In this document: positions 44,358 to 54,646 of the stretch, piece by piece
How the letters are laid out: each line of letters begins with the position of its first letter
How positions within the stretch are numbered: position 1 is the first letter of the stretch
Origin: an uncultured Alphaproteobacteria bacterium
Lineage (GTDB): Bacteria > Pseudomonadota > Alphaproteobacteria > HIMB59
Reading direction: 5' to 3'
DNA length: 64,000 bases
Assembly: GCA_902575065.1 (NCBI GenBank)
Contig: CACGPU010000003.1
Span: 62,001-126,000 of the forward strand
Program-made: the position numbers and the translations under genes
Notes under the pieces: generated by a model
What the model was told of the DNA's origin: nothing
The model's database searches: none
The model's input: only the letters and a program-made list of their open reading frames with translations

Positions 44358-45372
44358 AGATAAATCAAAAGAAGGATTTGAAAGAGTAGTTTATGCTGAG
44401 GATGATAAATTTAATTTCTGCTCAGTAATAGCTATACATAATACTAAAAGAGGCCCTGCCTTAGGTGGATGTAGATATTTCAATTATCAGAATTTAAATA
44501 AGCAAGAAGAAGATGTTCTAAAATTAGCTGAAGCAATGACATATAAGAATTCTTTAGCCGAACTTCCCTTTGGTGGGGGGAAGGCTACCATTCACTCTCA
44601 AATAAATAAAAAAGATGCATATAGTTTGTTTGGAGAAGTTTTAAACAAACTTAATGGTACCTACATAACAGCTGGAGATATGGGAACAGTTGATCAGGAC
44701 TTAAGAGGATTTAGAGAATATTCAGATCATGTTTGTAACCCTATAGGTTCTGACTCTGGATTAGGTACCGCAATAGGCGTTTACTATTCAATGTTAGGAT
44801 GTGTAGAATTTAAATTTGGACAAGATTCATTAATAAATAAAAATATATTTATAAAAGGATATGGTAAAACTGGATCTAGAATTGCTTCTTTATGTAAAAA
44901 GGACGGTGCAAATATTGAAATTTCTGACTTAGAACATAAAAAAGATTTGATCGAGAGAGACGGTTATAAATTTTGTAGTCGACTACAAGATACATCCTTT
45001 GAAAAAATTGATATTTATTCTCCTTGTGCAGGAGGAGGCGATTTGAATAATGAGTTTTTAAATTTTGCTAATAATAAAATATCAATGATTACTGGATCAG
45101 CAAATAATCAACTGACAAATATTGACATAGAAAAAGAATTGTATAGCAAAGGTATATTGTATTGTCCTGATTATTGCGCAAATGCTGGAGGAGTTATTAT
45201 TTTAGGCTCAAGAATAAGTATTCAGGAAAATCTCGAACCAGAAGATAAACTTGTAGATGACCTTTTAAAAAAAATAAAATTACGTACAAAATTTATTTTA
45301 GAAAAATCCAAAAAAGAAATGATTTTAGCATCTAAAGTTGCAAACGAAATGGCTTTGGATGGATTGAAATAA
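44341..45372 (+). CDS. Leucine dehydrogenase-like amino acid dehydrogenase
   Basis: The 343-aa NAD-dependent enzyme of the Glu/Leu/Phe/Val dehydrogenase family has HNTKRGPALGGCR, the glycine-rich active-site loop SLAELPFGGGKATI with the catalytic Lys, TAGDMGTVDQDL and the dinucleotide fold IFIKGYGKTGSRIASL. SPCAGGG and CPDYCANAGGVI near the end are characteristic of leucine/phenylalanine dehydrogenases. It interconverts branched-chain amino acids and keto acids with ammonia. Confidence 0.88.
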   Translation: MTLNIKDKSKEGFERVVYAEDDKFNFCSVIAIHNTKRGPALGGCRYFNYQNLNKQEEDVLKLAEAMTYKNSLAELPFGGGKATIHSQINKKDAYSLFGEVLNKLNGTYITAGDMGTVDQDLRGFREYSDHVCNPIGSDSGLGTAIGVYYSMLGCVEFKFGQDSLINKNIFIKGYGKTGSRIASLCKKDGANIEISDLEHKKDLIERDGYKFCSRLQDTSFEKIDIYSPCAGGGDLNNEFLNFANNKISMITGSANNQLTNIDIEKELYSKGILYCPDYCANAGGVIILGSRISIQENLEPEDKLVDDLLKKIKLRTKFILEKSKKEMILASKVANEMALDGLK

Positions 45373-45373
45373 A

Positions 45374-45730
45374 ATGAATTTTTTTCAGGCTTATATCCAC
45401 CCTCAACAAAAAGAAAGATTACTTTTCTTAGGATACTGGATTGGGTCATTAATTATCTGGTCATTTGTAATGAATATAAGTTTAGTAATTGTAATCGTAT
45501 TTTCAATTATAGGAAATTACATAGTAGTTAGACCATTAGCAAAATTATTTTTTTTACTTAAAAGATTTGTTAATAAAAATTTTTTTAATAACTTAGATAT
45601 ATTTGAAGCTTATTATGCAGGTTTTGAAAGTGGAAGAATAACTAGAATTCTCTTAAAATTCTCTTTTTTTATAATTACTATGATTATTTCAAAAATTTTT
45701 ATGGAAGCTTATTTAGCATTTATAAATTAA
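45374..45730 (+). CDS. Conserved-looking small membrane protein, 118 aa, unknown
   Basis: The gene starts 1 bp after the leucine dehydrogenase stop and encodes a protein with hydrophobic segments at about residues 18-52 (LLFLGYWIGSLIIWSFV, SLVIVIVFSIIGNYIVV) and 93-115 (LLKFSFFIITMIISKIF). The central part is polar with FEAYYAGFESGRI. No family recognised. Its end overlaps the convergent CDP-alcohol phosphatidyltransferase gene by 11 bp. Confidence 0.65.
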   Translation: MNFFQAYIHPQQKERLLFLGYWIGSLIIWSFVMNISLVIVIVFSIIGNYIVVRPLAKLFFLLKRFVNKNFFNNLDIFEAYYAGFESGRITRILLKFSFFIITMIISKIFMEAYLAFIN

Positions 45731-46337
45731 ACTCAATATAACAAACCATAACCCTAGATATAATAGTTATTAAACATAAAATTCCAAAAATAATAGATAT
45801 TAAAATAAAAAAATTTGGTAATAAAAGACATAAAACCATGAAAATTATTGTTTCTGTACCTTCAACTAATCCTGATGTGTAATGAAAACTTTTTGGTAAT
45901 TCTTTAACAGCATCATTTGTTTCTGAAATTTTATCTAATTGTGTTTGAATTGCTGCTTTTGCAAGAAAAGTTGTACCTGTACCTATGTACAAAAAAAGCA
46001 AAATCATTGATAAGTTCGTGTAACTACTATTGCTAAGCCCAAATGATAAAACAAATCCAGAATATATTGTGAAGTCACTGACAATATCTAAATATCCACC
46101 CAAAGGAGTGGGGGTTGTTAGTCTAGCCATTGTTCCATCTAAGCCATCACAAAACCTGTTTAAAAGTAAGAGTGCTAGTGCAGCAAAATAGAACTTAAAA
46201 AAAATTAAAATACACATAAAAAAACCTACTATGAGACCTAATATTGTCATTTGATTAGGATTTAAAAATTTTAAAAAAAGTTTAGCAATTATTATTAATG
46301 GCTTTTGGGTAAAATTTTGAATTTGGCGATCAAACAT
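45720..46337 (-). CDS. CDP-alcohol phosphatidyltransferase family protein
   Basis: The 205-aa membrane enzyme has the CDP-OH-P motif DGLDGTMARLTTPTPLGGYL followed by DIVSD, fitting DGX2ARX8GX3DX3D with all Mg-binding aspartates. It joins a CDP-activated lipid to an alcohol such as glycerol-phosphate, serine, choline or inositol; the acceptor cannot be told. About six helices are visible. Confidence 0.88.
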   Translation of the reverse strand: MFDRQIQNFTQKPLIIIAKLFLKFLNPNQMTILGLIVGFFMCILIFFKFYFAALALLLLNRFCDGLDGTMARLTTPTPLGGYLDIVSDFTIYSGFVLSFGLSNSSYTNLSMILLFLYIGTGTTFLAKAAIQTQLDKISETNDAVKELPKSFHYTSGLVEGTETIIFMVLCLLLPNFFILISIIFGILCLITIISRVMVCYIEFNL

Positions 46338-46377
46338 CTGTGTTATTGTATGTTTAGTATAATGTTACTATAATTTC

Positions 46378-47106
46378 ATGGTTCAAGATATCCCTCTAAC
46401 TATAGCTTTTTTAGCCGGTATTCTCAGTTTTCTCTCACCTTGTGTTCTCCCCATAGTTCCAGGATTTATATCATATATTGTTGGTAAATCTTTTGCAGAT
46501 TTACAAAATTCATCAGCAGTTAATACACTAAAGTTATTACCTCATATTCTATTATTTACTCTAGGTTTTTCTTTTGTCTTTATAATTATGGGTGCATCTA
46601 TTGATTTTTTAAGTGACATGTTTTTTGATTTTAAAAGGCAACTAAATTTTATATCTGGAATATTAATTGTTATCTTGGGGCTATATTTTATTGGAATAAT
46701 TAAAATTCCTTTTTTAGATTTTGAGCGTAAATTCCATTTACAGGGTTTTCAAAATAATCATTTTTTCCCCTTTATAATTGGAGTTGCTTTTGCTTTTGGT
46801 TGGAGTCCATGCATTGGGCCAATTTTAGGATCCGTATTAGCTGTTGCCATTAAGGATAGTGTTAATGGAATTATATTGTTGTCTTTTTATTCGTTTGGCT
46901 TAGCAGTTCCTTTTATAGTTGTTGGATTAATGATGAGTAAAATGCTGATCATGACTAGCTTTTTAAATAAATACATTCGTTACTTTCAATTCATTACTGG
47001 AATTATATTACTTATAACAGGTATTTTAATATTTAATGGTTCTATTCAATCATTAGGATTTCAACTAAATTCAATTTTACCATCACTAGAAATGTTACTT
47101 ATATAA
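46378..47106 (+). CDS. ccdA: Cytochrome c biogenesis / thiol transport protein CcdA
   Basis: The 242-aa membrane protein has six helices and two redox Cys motifs, SFLSPCVLPIVPGFISYIVG and FGWSPCIGPILG. CcdA carries electrons from cytoplasmic thioredoxin to periplasmic thiol proteins, for example for cytochrome c maturation or methionine sulfoxide reductases. Its last base overlaps the next gene's start (TAATG). Confidence 0.93.
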   Translation: MVQDIPLTIAFLAGILSFLSPCVLPIVPGFISYIVGKSFADLQNSSAVNTLKLLPHILLFTLGFSFVFIIMGASIDFLSDMFFDFKRQLNFISGILIVILGLYFIGIIKIPFLDFERKFHLQGFQNNHFFPFIIGVAFAFGWSPCIGPILGSVLAVAIKDSVNGIILLSFYSFGLAVPFIVVGLMMSKMLIMTSFLNKYIRYFQFITGIILLITGILIFNGSIQSLGFQLNSILPSLEMLLI

Positions 47107-47807
47107 TGAAATTTTCAAAAAAATTAAAAATTTTATTTTTATTAATATTGTTTGCAATTTTATGGATAACATATTCTTTAAATAAAGATTTTTTCCAACT
47201 TGAAACCTTTTTCTCTAACTTGGACATAATACAAAACTTCATATCTAAGAACTTCTTAATATCAATATTTATATTTTTAATTTTATATAGCGTTTTAATT
47301 TTATGTAACTTTCCTTTTGCTTCTATATTATCAATGATAAATGGTTTCTTATTTGGAACATGGATTGGTGGAGCTATATCTATACTGGGTGGAACCATTG
47401 GCGCTCTTGGAATTTTTTTAATAGCAAAATTTTTTTTTTTAGATTCAATCAAAAAAAATTTTTTAAATAAATATTTCTTTATAGAAAATTATTTTAATAA
47501 AAATGACTTAGAGTTAATGATATTAATTCGTATTATTCCAGCAGTACCTTTTTTTTTACAAAATCTTATCTTAGCAGGTCTTGGTGCAGATAATAAAAAG
47601 TTTTTTTTTACTACACTTTTTGGGTTAGCTCCGTGGTCATTTATTTTTGGAAGCATTGGACAAGGACTTGAAGAAATATTTATAAACAATACAGCACTTA
47701 GTTTTTCTCTAGTAGCTGAACCAGAATACTTAATTCCAATTGGATTTATAGCTTTTTTAATAGTCACTATTATTTTGTTTAAAAAAAAATTTAAAGCTTT
47801 GAATTAA
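47106..47807 (+). CDS. TVP38/TMEM64 (VTT/DedA-like) family membrane protein
   Basis: The 233-aa protein has five to six helices and the VTT signature: FPFASILSMINGFLFGTWIG then GGAISILGGTIGALGIFLIA, and a later IRIIPAVPFFLQNLILAGLG. Bacterial relatives are linked to lipid scrambling and envelope homeostasis. It is co-translated with ccdA. Its 3' end overlaps the convergent WecA-like gene by 17 bp. Confidence 0.87.
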   Translation: MKFSKKLKILFLLILFAILWITYSLNKDFFQLETFFSNLDIIQNFISKNFLISIFIFLILYSVLILCNFPFASILSMINGFLFGTWIGGAISILGGTIGALGIFLIAKFFFLDSIKKNFLNKYFFIENYFNKNDLELMILIRIIPAVPFFLQNLILAGLGADNKKFFFTTLFGLAPWSFIFGSIGQGLEEIFINNTALSFSLVAEPEYLIPIGFIAFLIVTIILFKKKFKALN

Positions 47808-48843
47808 TATTCTTTATCGATCGAAACAAAATTAAGTAACAAATTACATAAAAAATAACGTAAATGACAAATTTTAAAAAATTATCATTTAAATTATAAT
47901 TAATTGAAAAATAAGTTAATAAAAAAGGAATAATGCAAAATGGTAACATCATCAAGCTTGCCATATTATTTCTAGCCCTAAGATTTCCGCTAAGTTTTTT
48001 AAATATAAGATGATGAAGATGGTTAACATCAGGCCTCAAGGGTGAATATTTTAGCAATATTTTTCTGAATATTGAAAATAACATCTCAGTAATCGGATAA
48101 GATAATATTACCATGGCCAATAATGTAGGTAATTGACTATGTCTTTGAAAGAGATAGATAATTAATGCGCCGGAGAAAAGAGCGTATGTATAAGATCCAC
48201 TATCTCCCAAAAAAATCTTTCCAAAAGGAAAATTAAAAAGAAAAACAATAATGGCAAATACAATTATAAATACTGATAAATTAACAATAAAAATATCATC
48301 ATAAAAATATCCTACGTACAGCACACTAGATACTATTGATAGAAAATTAAATGAGCTTAAACCGTTTAGGCCATCTATAAAATTAAAACCATTCATTAAG
48401 AGCATCAAACTAAGAATAAATAATGAAGCTTCAATTATCTTATGATCTTTAATCAATTGAAGTAATGAGATATTTATTTCAGGAAGTTCAGAAAAAAATG
48501 TAAAAACAAAAGACCCTATACATAATATGATTAATCTAAAATATGGGCTTAAGGATTGTCTTAGATCTTCATAAAAAGAAAATAAAAAGACTATTAAGCT
48601 ACTAAACACTAATGGTAAAGTTAACAATATATAATTTGTGCCAATAATCATTAAAGTTATCAAAAAAGAAGATAGAAATAAAAGTCCGCCAACTCTTGGA
48701 ACCTCACCTTCATGAATTTTTTGTTTGGCAAAATAATTTGACTTTATGCCTTTGGTGATTAAAAATCTTATAAAAAAATATATTGTTATTTGAACAATAG
48801 AGGATATGAGAACAGCTAGTACTATTTTATTATAATCTATCAT
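47791..48843 (-). CDS. Polyprenyl-phosphate N-acetylhexosamine-1-phosphate transferase (WecA/MraY family)
   Basis: The 350-aa multi-pass enzyme initiates surface glycan assembly by loading a sugar-1-phosphate onto undecaprenyl phosphate. Diagnostic parts are EVPRVGGLLF, GFNFIDGLNGLSSF (with the catalytic Asp), KIFLGDSGSYTYAL and RPDVNHLHHLIF (HxHH-type loop). It resembles WecA/TagO/WbpL more than MraY. Together with the O-antigen ligase at 53.3 kb it supports an O-antigen or capsule locus. Confidence 0.9.
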   Translation of the reverse strand: MIDYNKIVLAVLISSIVQITIYFFIRFLITKGIKSNYFAKQKIHEGEVPRVGGLLFLSSFLITLMIIGTNYILLTLPLVFSSLIVFLFSFYEDLRQSLSPYFRLIILCIGSFVFTFFSELPEINISLLQLIKDHKIIEASLFILSLMLLMNGFNFIDGLNGLSSFNFLSIVSSVLYVGYFYDDIFIVNLSVFIIVFAIIVFLFNFPFGKIFLGDSGSYTYALFSGALIIYLFQRHSQLPTLLAMVILSYPITEMLFSIFRKILLKYSPLRPDVNHLHHLIFKKLSGNLRARNNMASLMMLPFCIIPFLLTYFSINYNLNDNFLKFVIYVIFYVICYLILFRSIKNINSKL

Positions 48844-48873
48844 TTTGAAATTTTAATTTTGAATAAATAAAGT

Positions 48874-51030
48874 TTATTCATTTACATATATAGCCTTTTC
48901 TAATTTATCTATAAATCTACCAATTAAAATAGGTTTAACATCAGATTCATTTGAAAAATAATTTTCAAATTTTTTTTGATTTTGTTTATTAATAGCAATT
49001 AACATTGGCCCATTTGTTTGCGGGTCAAATAGAATATTTTTAAGAGGATGCCTCTCTGATATTTTAATATATCTTCTGGAAGAATTATGGTTATTTTCAA
49101 AACTAGTACTTTGAAACATTCTTAACAAGTCAATATTTGTATTAATAAGAATATCAGGATTTAATATTAATTCAGAAGACAGATTAGATGATAAACATAT
49201 GTCAATTAGGTGAGATGACAATCCGAAGCCACTAATATCAGTCATAGTTAGAGAACCGGAATTTCTCGCAGAATTAGCAGCAAAAAAATTACCCTTTTTT
49301 AGGTTATTTAATATTTTTTGAAAATCATAGCTAGAGAGCATTTCAGAGTTATTAAAGTAAGCAGCAAGCAAATAACCGGTTCCAAGCGGCTTTGATAAAT
49401 AGATAAGATCACCAGCTTTGGCTGAATTTTTTGTAACATTACTCTCTATTTCACCATTTAAAGTAAGTGTTATACCTGGCTCGAGTGATTGATAGCTATG
49501 ACCAGATGAAATTACACAATCATTCTTATCTGCTTCAAATTTAATTCCCTCCATAAAATATTCTAAGTAAAACTTTTCTACAGAATTTTCAGAGAAGGGC
49601 ACACCTAAAGACACACTGAGTGATTTGACTTCTCCACCAGCCGCTAAAATATCATTTTGAGAGTGTAAATAACTAATTTTACCAAAATCAAAAGGATTAA
49701 GAGATGAAAAAAGTTTAATGTGATCAATAGTTTGCAATATTTGTAATGATTTATTATTAACTATTGAGGAGTCTTTTAAGTAAATATTGTCTGAGTTTTT
49801 TTTTATGTAATTAATTAATGTATTTTTTGAAACTTTAGAGCCACAACCTTGACAATACATCAAAGTATTTTTGAAATTTTCTAATTCAAAATTTCTTTTA
49901 GCCATTCTTAGATTATTAGTAAATTTAAAATTATTTATAAAATTCCTATCAATCCACACTTTGAGTCCCCAGCACCAACGGCTATGAAAAGATAAGAAAA
50001 AATAATTTAAAAGAGCATAATTTTTATAAGTACCAATTAAATAAAGCCAGTTTTTCTGTGGTTTAAATTTAATTAGATTTTTACCAGTTAACTTTAAAAA
50101 AATATTTTCTTTTAATGTTTCTCCTTGACGAACTGCCATTACTCCTGATTTTGGTTTAGGTTTATTCTCTATACTGCACGCATCACCTGTAACAAAAATA
50201 TTTTTATCATAAATAGATAAAAGATTGTCATCTACCTTAATAAATCCTTTTTCGTCTTTACTAAGGTTACTTTCCAAAAGCCATGTTTCAATACTAGCAC
50301 CTGTAGAAATTAAACTTAAATCACAATTTAATCTTTCACCATTATTTAAAGTTAAATATTTTTCTGATATTGAAATCACTTCCCCTTGGTACTCTTTAAT
50401 ATTTAAATTTTCTGCTATTCTTTTTAAATCTTTTTTTGTTTTTTTATTTAAATTTTTTTCTTTTAATATTTTCTTCCCTAAAATTGTAATCTCAAAGAGA
50501 CTCTCATATCTCCTTTTCAGACTAAAAGCTAATTCATAAGATGCAACCCCACCTCCAATTATAACAATTTTATTTTTATTATTTTTTATAATCTGATCTA
50601 TTTGAGTAAGATTTTTTACTAGTGAGCTAATAGGTTTTACAAAAAAACATTTAGATGAATTTTCTATGTTTATTTTTTTTGTATTAGAAATTGAGCCGGT
50701 ATTAATTGAAAGTAAATCATAATTAACTGCTGGGAAGTTTTGTAAGTGCAATTCTTTATTATTGGTGTCTAATTTTATTACTTTATCCTTAATAAATGTT
50801 GCCCCTGCATTAAAACATAACCTCTGGAGATCAATGCTAATTTCTTCTCTAGTAAAATCTTCATGAATGAATCCAGGCGTCATACCCGAATAAATAGCTT
50901 CAAAATGCTCGCTAATTAAAATTGTATGAAGGCCCTTAATATTATTCATACATAATTTTTTCAGGACTTGCACATTTGCATGCCCTCCACCTATTAACAC
51001 CAATTGCTTAGTAAAATTATTATCAATCAA
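48874..51030 (-). CDS. selD: Fusion of NDH-2-like oxidoreductase and selenide, water dikinase (SelD)
   Basis: The 718-aa protein has an N-terminal pyridine-nucleotide disulfide oxidoreductase domain (residues about 1-385; LIGGGHANVQVLKKL, VIIGGGVASYELAFSL, FVTGDACSI) and a C-terminal SelD domain (about 388-718). SelD catalytic residues are intact: Cys396 and Lys399 in CQGCGSK, Mg-binding Asp in LKDSSIV, LQTIDHI, NDILAAGG and LTMTDISGFG. SelD makes selenophosphate for selenocysteine or 2-selenouridine; the fused flavoprotein may deliver reduced selenium. Such fusions are known in several marine microbes and algae. It diverges from groES and precedes the WecA-like gene by 30 bp. Confidence 0.87.
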   Translation of the reverse strand: MIDNNFTKQLVLIGGGHANVQVLKKLCMNNIKGLHTILISEHFEAIYSGMTPGFIHEDFTREEISIDLQRLCFNAGATFIKDKVIKLDTNNKELHLQNFPAVNYDLLSINTGSISNTKKINIENSSKCFFVKPISSLVKNLTQIDQIIKNNKNKIVIIGGGVASYELAFSLKRRYESLFEITILGKKILKEKNLNKKTKKDLKRIAENLNIKEYQGEVISISEKYLTLNNGERLNCDLSLISTGASIETWLLESNLSKDEKGFIKVDDNLLSIYDKNIFVTGDACSIENKPKPKSGVMAVRQGETLKENIFLKLTGKNLIKFKPQKNWLYLIGTYKNYALLNYFFLSFHSRWCWGLKVWIDRNFINNFKFTNNLRMAKRNFELENFKNTLMYCQGCGSKVSKNTLINYIKKNSDNIYLKDSSIVNNKSLQILQTIDHIKLFSSLNPFDFGKISYLHSQNDILAAGGEVKSLSVSLGVPFSENSVEKFYLEYFMEGIKFEADKNDCVISSGHSYQSLEPGITLTLNGEIESNVTKNSAKAGDLIYLSKPLGTGYLLAAYFNNSEMLSSYDFQKILNNLKKGNFFAANSARNSGSLTMTDISGFGLSSHLIDICLSSNLSSELILNPDILINTNIDLLRMFQSTSFENNHNSSRRYIKISERHPLKNILFDPQTNGPMLIAINKQNQKKFENYFSNESDVKPILIGRFIDKLEKAIYVNE

Positions 51031-51171
51031 TTAGAGCGACCAACTTCTAAAATAATTGATAATAAACAATAATGTAGCGAAAACATTAATATTCTGATGA
51101 TTTTGCATAAAGGGATAATTATTGAAATAATAAGAAATTTCAATAATTTTCATTAATATTTGGGTTTTAAT

Positions 51172-51200
51172 CTTGAAACCAAAATTATATTTACCATTTA
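51172..51200 (+). promoter_or_regulatory. Sigma-32 (RpoH)-type heat-shock promoter of groESL
   Basis: CTTGAAA (51172-51178) and CCATTTA (51194-51200) are separated by 15 bases and match the RpoH consensus CTTGAAA...CCCCATNTA well. A sigma-70 reading would need an over-long spacer. Transcription would start just before the CIRCE element. Confidence 0.65.
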
Positions 51201-51210
51201 CTATTATGTA

Positions 51211-51237
51211 TTAGCACTCTATAAAAGTGAGTGCTAA
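51211..51237 (+). promoter_or_regulatory. CIRCE operator (HrcA site), perfect consensus
   Basis: TTAGCACTC-N9-GAGTGCTAA matches the CIRCE consensus exactly and lies 30 bp before the groES ATG. HrcA is expected to repress groESL here until heat stress; hrcA itself is not in the window. Confidence 0.97.
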
Positions 51238-51266
51238 AAACTTAATTTTAGATATAGAGGTAAAAA

Positions 51267-51557
51267 ATGAATTTAAAACCCTTACACGATAGAGTCTTGG
51301 TAGAAAGAGTCGAACAAGAGGATCGTACAAAAGGCGGTATCATTATTCCTGATACTGCTCAAGAAAAGCCCATGGAAGGAAAAGTAATATCTGTGGGAGG
51401 TGGTGCTAGAAATGAAAACGGACAAGTAGTAGCTTTAGACGTAAAAAAAGGCGATCGAATTTTGTTTGGTAAATGGTCTGGTACTGAAGTTAAAATTGAT
51501 GGTAAAGAGCTCCTTATTATGAAGGAGTCTGACATCATGGGAATTATTGAGAAGTAA
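51267..51557 (+). CDS. groES: Co-chaperonin GroES
   Basis: The 96-aa protein has the whole family pattern: [20 protein letters not shown] then [20 protein letters not shown], with the mobile loop GGIIIPD that docks GroEL, and [20 protein letters not shown] at the end. GAGGT precedes the ATG. It is followed by groEL after 17 bp and is controlled by CIRCE and an RpoH-like promoter. Confidence 0.98.
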   Translation: MNLKPLHDRVLVERVEQEDRTKGGIIIPDTAQEKPMEGKVISVGGGARNENGQVVALDVKKGDRILFGKWSGTEVKIDGKELLIMKESDIMGIIEK

Positions 51558-51574
51558 TTGAAAGGTATTTATAA

Positions 51575-53233
<1,659 letters not shown>

Positions 53234-53258
53234 AATTTCCATAATAAATAAAATATTT

Positions 53259-53290
53259 AAAAACGCCGAACTTTTATCGGCGTTTTTTTT
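53259..53290 (+). terminator. Rho-independent terminator after groEL
   Basis: AAAAACGCCGA (53259-53269) pairs with TCGGCGTTTTT around a 7-base loop and is followed by a run of T to 53290, 26 bp after the stop codon. Confidence 0.94.
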
Positions 53291-53332
53291 GCTGAAATAC
53301 CTAAATTATCTATTATAACATTTACCTTACAT

Positions 53333-54646
53333 ATGCTAAGTATTGCAATTACTCCTTTTAAATCTTTACTGTTTGATAGAACAATTCCAAAAGATGTAAC
53401 TTTCTTTTCCACTCTATTAATATTAATTCCAGTTGTACTAATTACAGGACCAGCACTTCCTGATATTTTTTTATCCTTAATTGCTCTTTACTTTTTAGTT
53501 AAATCAATATTTTACAAAAAATGGCATTATTATAAAAATAAAATTGTTTTAGGTTTTTTACTTTTTAGTGGATATGGAATTATTCGTTCAGTTTTCTCAG
53601 AATTTCCCATTGAGTCATTAACAAATGAAGGAAGTGTTTTTTATTTTCGTTATATTTTTTTTGCCATGGGCGTTTGGTATTTAGTTGATGAAAACCCATA
53701 TCTCACAAGATGTTTATTAGTAATATCACTCTTTTGTCTCATAATTGTGTGCGTTGATGGTACTTATCAATACCTTTTAGACGTTAATATTTTTGGAAAT
53801 GAAAAACATAGTATTTTTCGATTGACAGGCTTGTTTGGAAAAGAACCAATTCTAGGGAGGTATATAGCTCTTCTTTCTATTTTTACTTTTGCCTTAATGT
53901 ATAAATATGTAGGAAATAGTAAAAAAAGGATAATTTTATCTGTAGCTTTTTTGGTAATGTGTGAGGTTGTAGTATTCTTGACAGGAGAAAGAGCGCCTTT
54001 ATTTTATGTTAGTCTATTTTCATTGTTAATAATTATTTATATTCCTAACTTTAGACTTATTAGAATTGCTGGATTTTTTATATCAGTTGCTATTATTGTG
54101 GCAATATTTCAGATCAACCCTAATGCAAAAACCAGAGTTCTTGATCATACTATCAAGCAAGTAAGTGAGACAAAATTGCCTATCCTACCTTATACTACCC
54201 ATCACGAAGAGCATTATTTATCTGCTTTAAAAATGTTTGTTGATAATCCTTTTTTTGGTATTGGTACAAATACATTCAGGTACAATTGTGAAAATATAAA
54301 ATACATTATATCAGACAGGTCATGTGCATCTCATCCTCATCATTTCTATATACAGGCTTTGGCTGAACTAGGGATCGTTGGATTAGTATTTTTGTTAATT
54401 TTTTTTTTAATTCTATCAACAATTGGATTAAAGCAATTATTCTTTATGGCAAAATCTATTAAATCTAAGCAAATCTCCTTTGAATATTTTCTTTATCCCA
54501 TGGTATTATTTGTTATTTGGTGGCCTGTTATCCCACATATGAGTCTTTATAATAATTGGAATAACGTTTTGATCATGCTGCCTTTAGGTTATTTTTTGAA
54601 GCATTTTTATGGTAATACAGATCATGGAATTCTTTATAAAAATTAA
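53333..54646 (+). CDS. O-antigen ligase / Wzy-type polymerase family protein
   Basis: The 437-aa membrane protein has about eleven helices and a large periplasmic loop containing ASHPHHFYIQALAELGIVG, the Wzy_C signature of WaaL/RfaL ligases, preceded by NPFFGIGTNTFRY. It should attach polymerised O-antigen to lipid A-core or polymerise repeat units. It opens the surface-sugar region after groESL. Confidence 0.85.
   Translation: MLSIAITPFKSLLFDRTIPKDVTFFSTLLILIPVVLITGPALPDIFLSLIALYFLVKSIFYKKWHYYKNKIVLGFLLFSGYGIIRSVFSEFPIESLTNEGSVFYFRYIFFAMGVWYLVDENPYLTRCLLVISLFCLIIVCVDGTYQYLLDVNIFGNEKHSIFRLTGLFGKEPILGRYIALLSIFTFALMYKYVGNSKKRIILSVAFLVMCEVVVFLTGERAPLFYVSLFSLLIIIYIPNFRLIRIAGFFISVAIIVAIFQINPNAKTRVLDHTIKQVSETKLPILPYTTHHEEHYLSALKMFVDNPFFGIGTNTFRYNCENIKYIISDRSCASHPHHFYIQALAELGIVGLVFLLIFFLILSTIGLKQLFFMAKSIKSKQISFEYFLYPMVLFVIWWPVIPHMSLYNNWNNVLIMLPLGYFLKHFYGNTDHGILYKN

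Noticed and set aside
45222-45449. 75-aa minus-strand frame across the leucine dehydrogenase end
   Set aside because: Antisense to two real genes, no start signal or domain.
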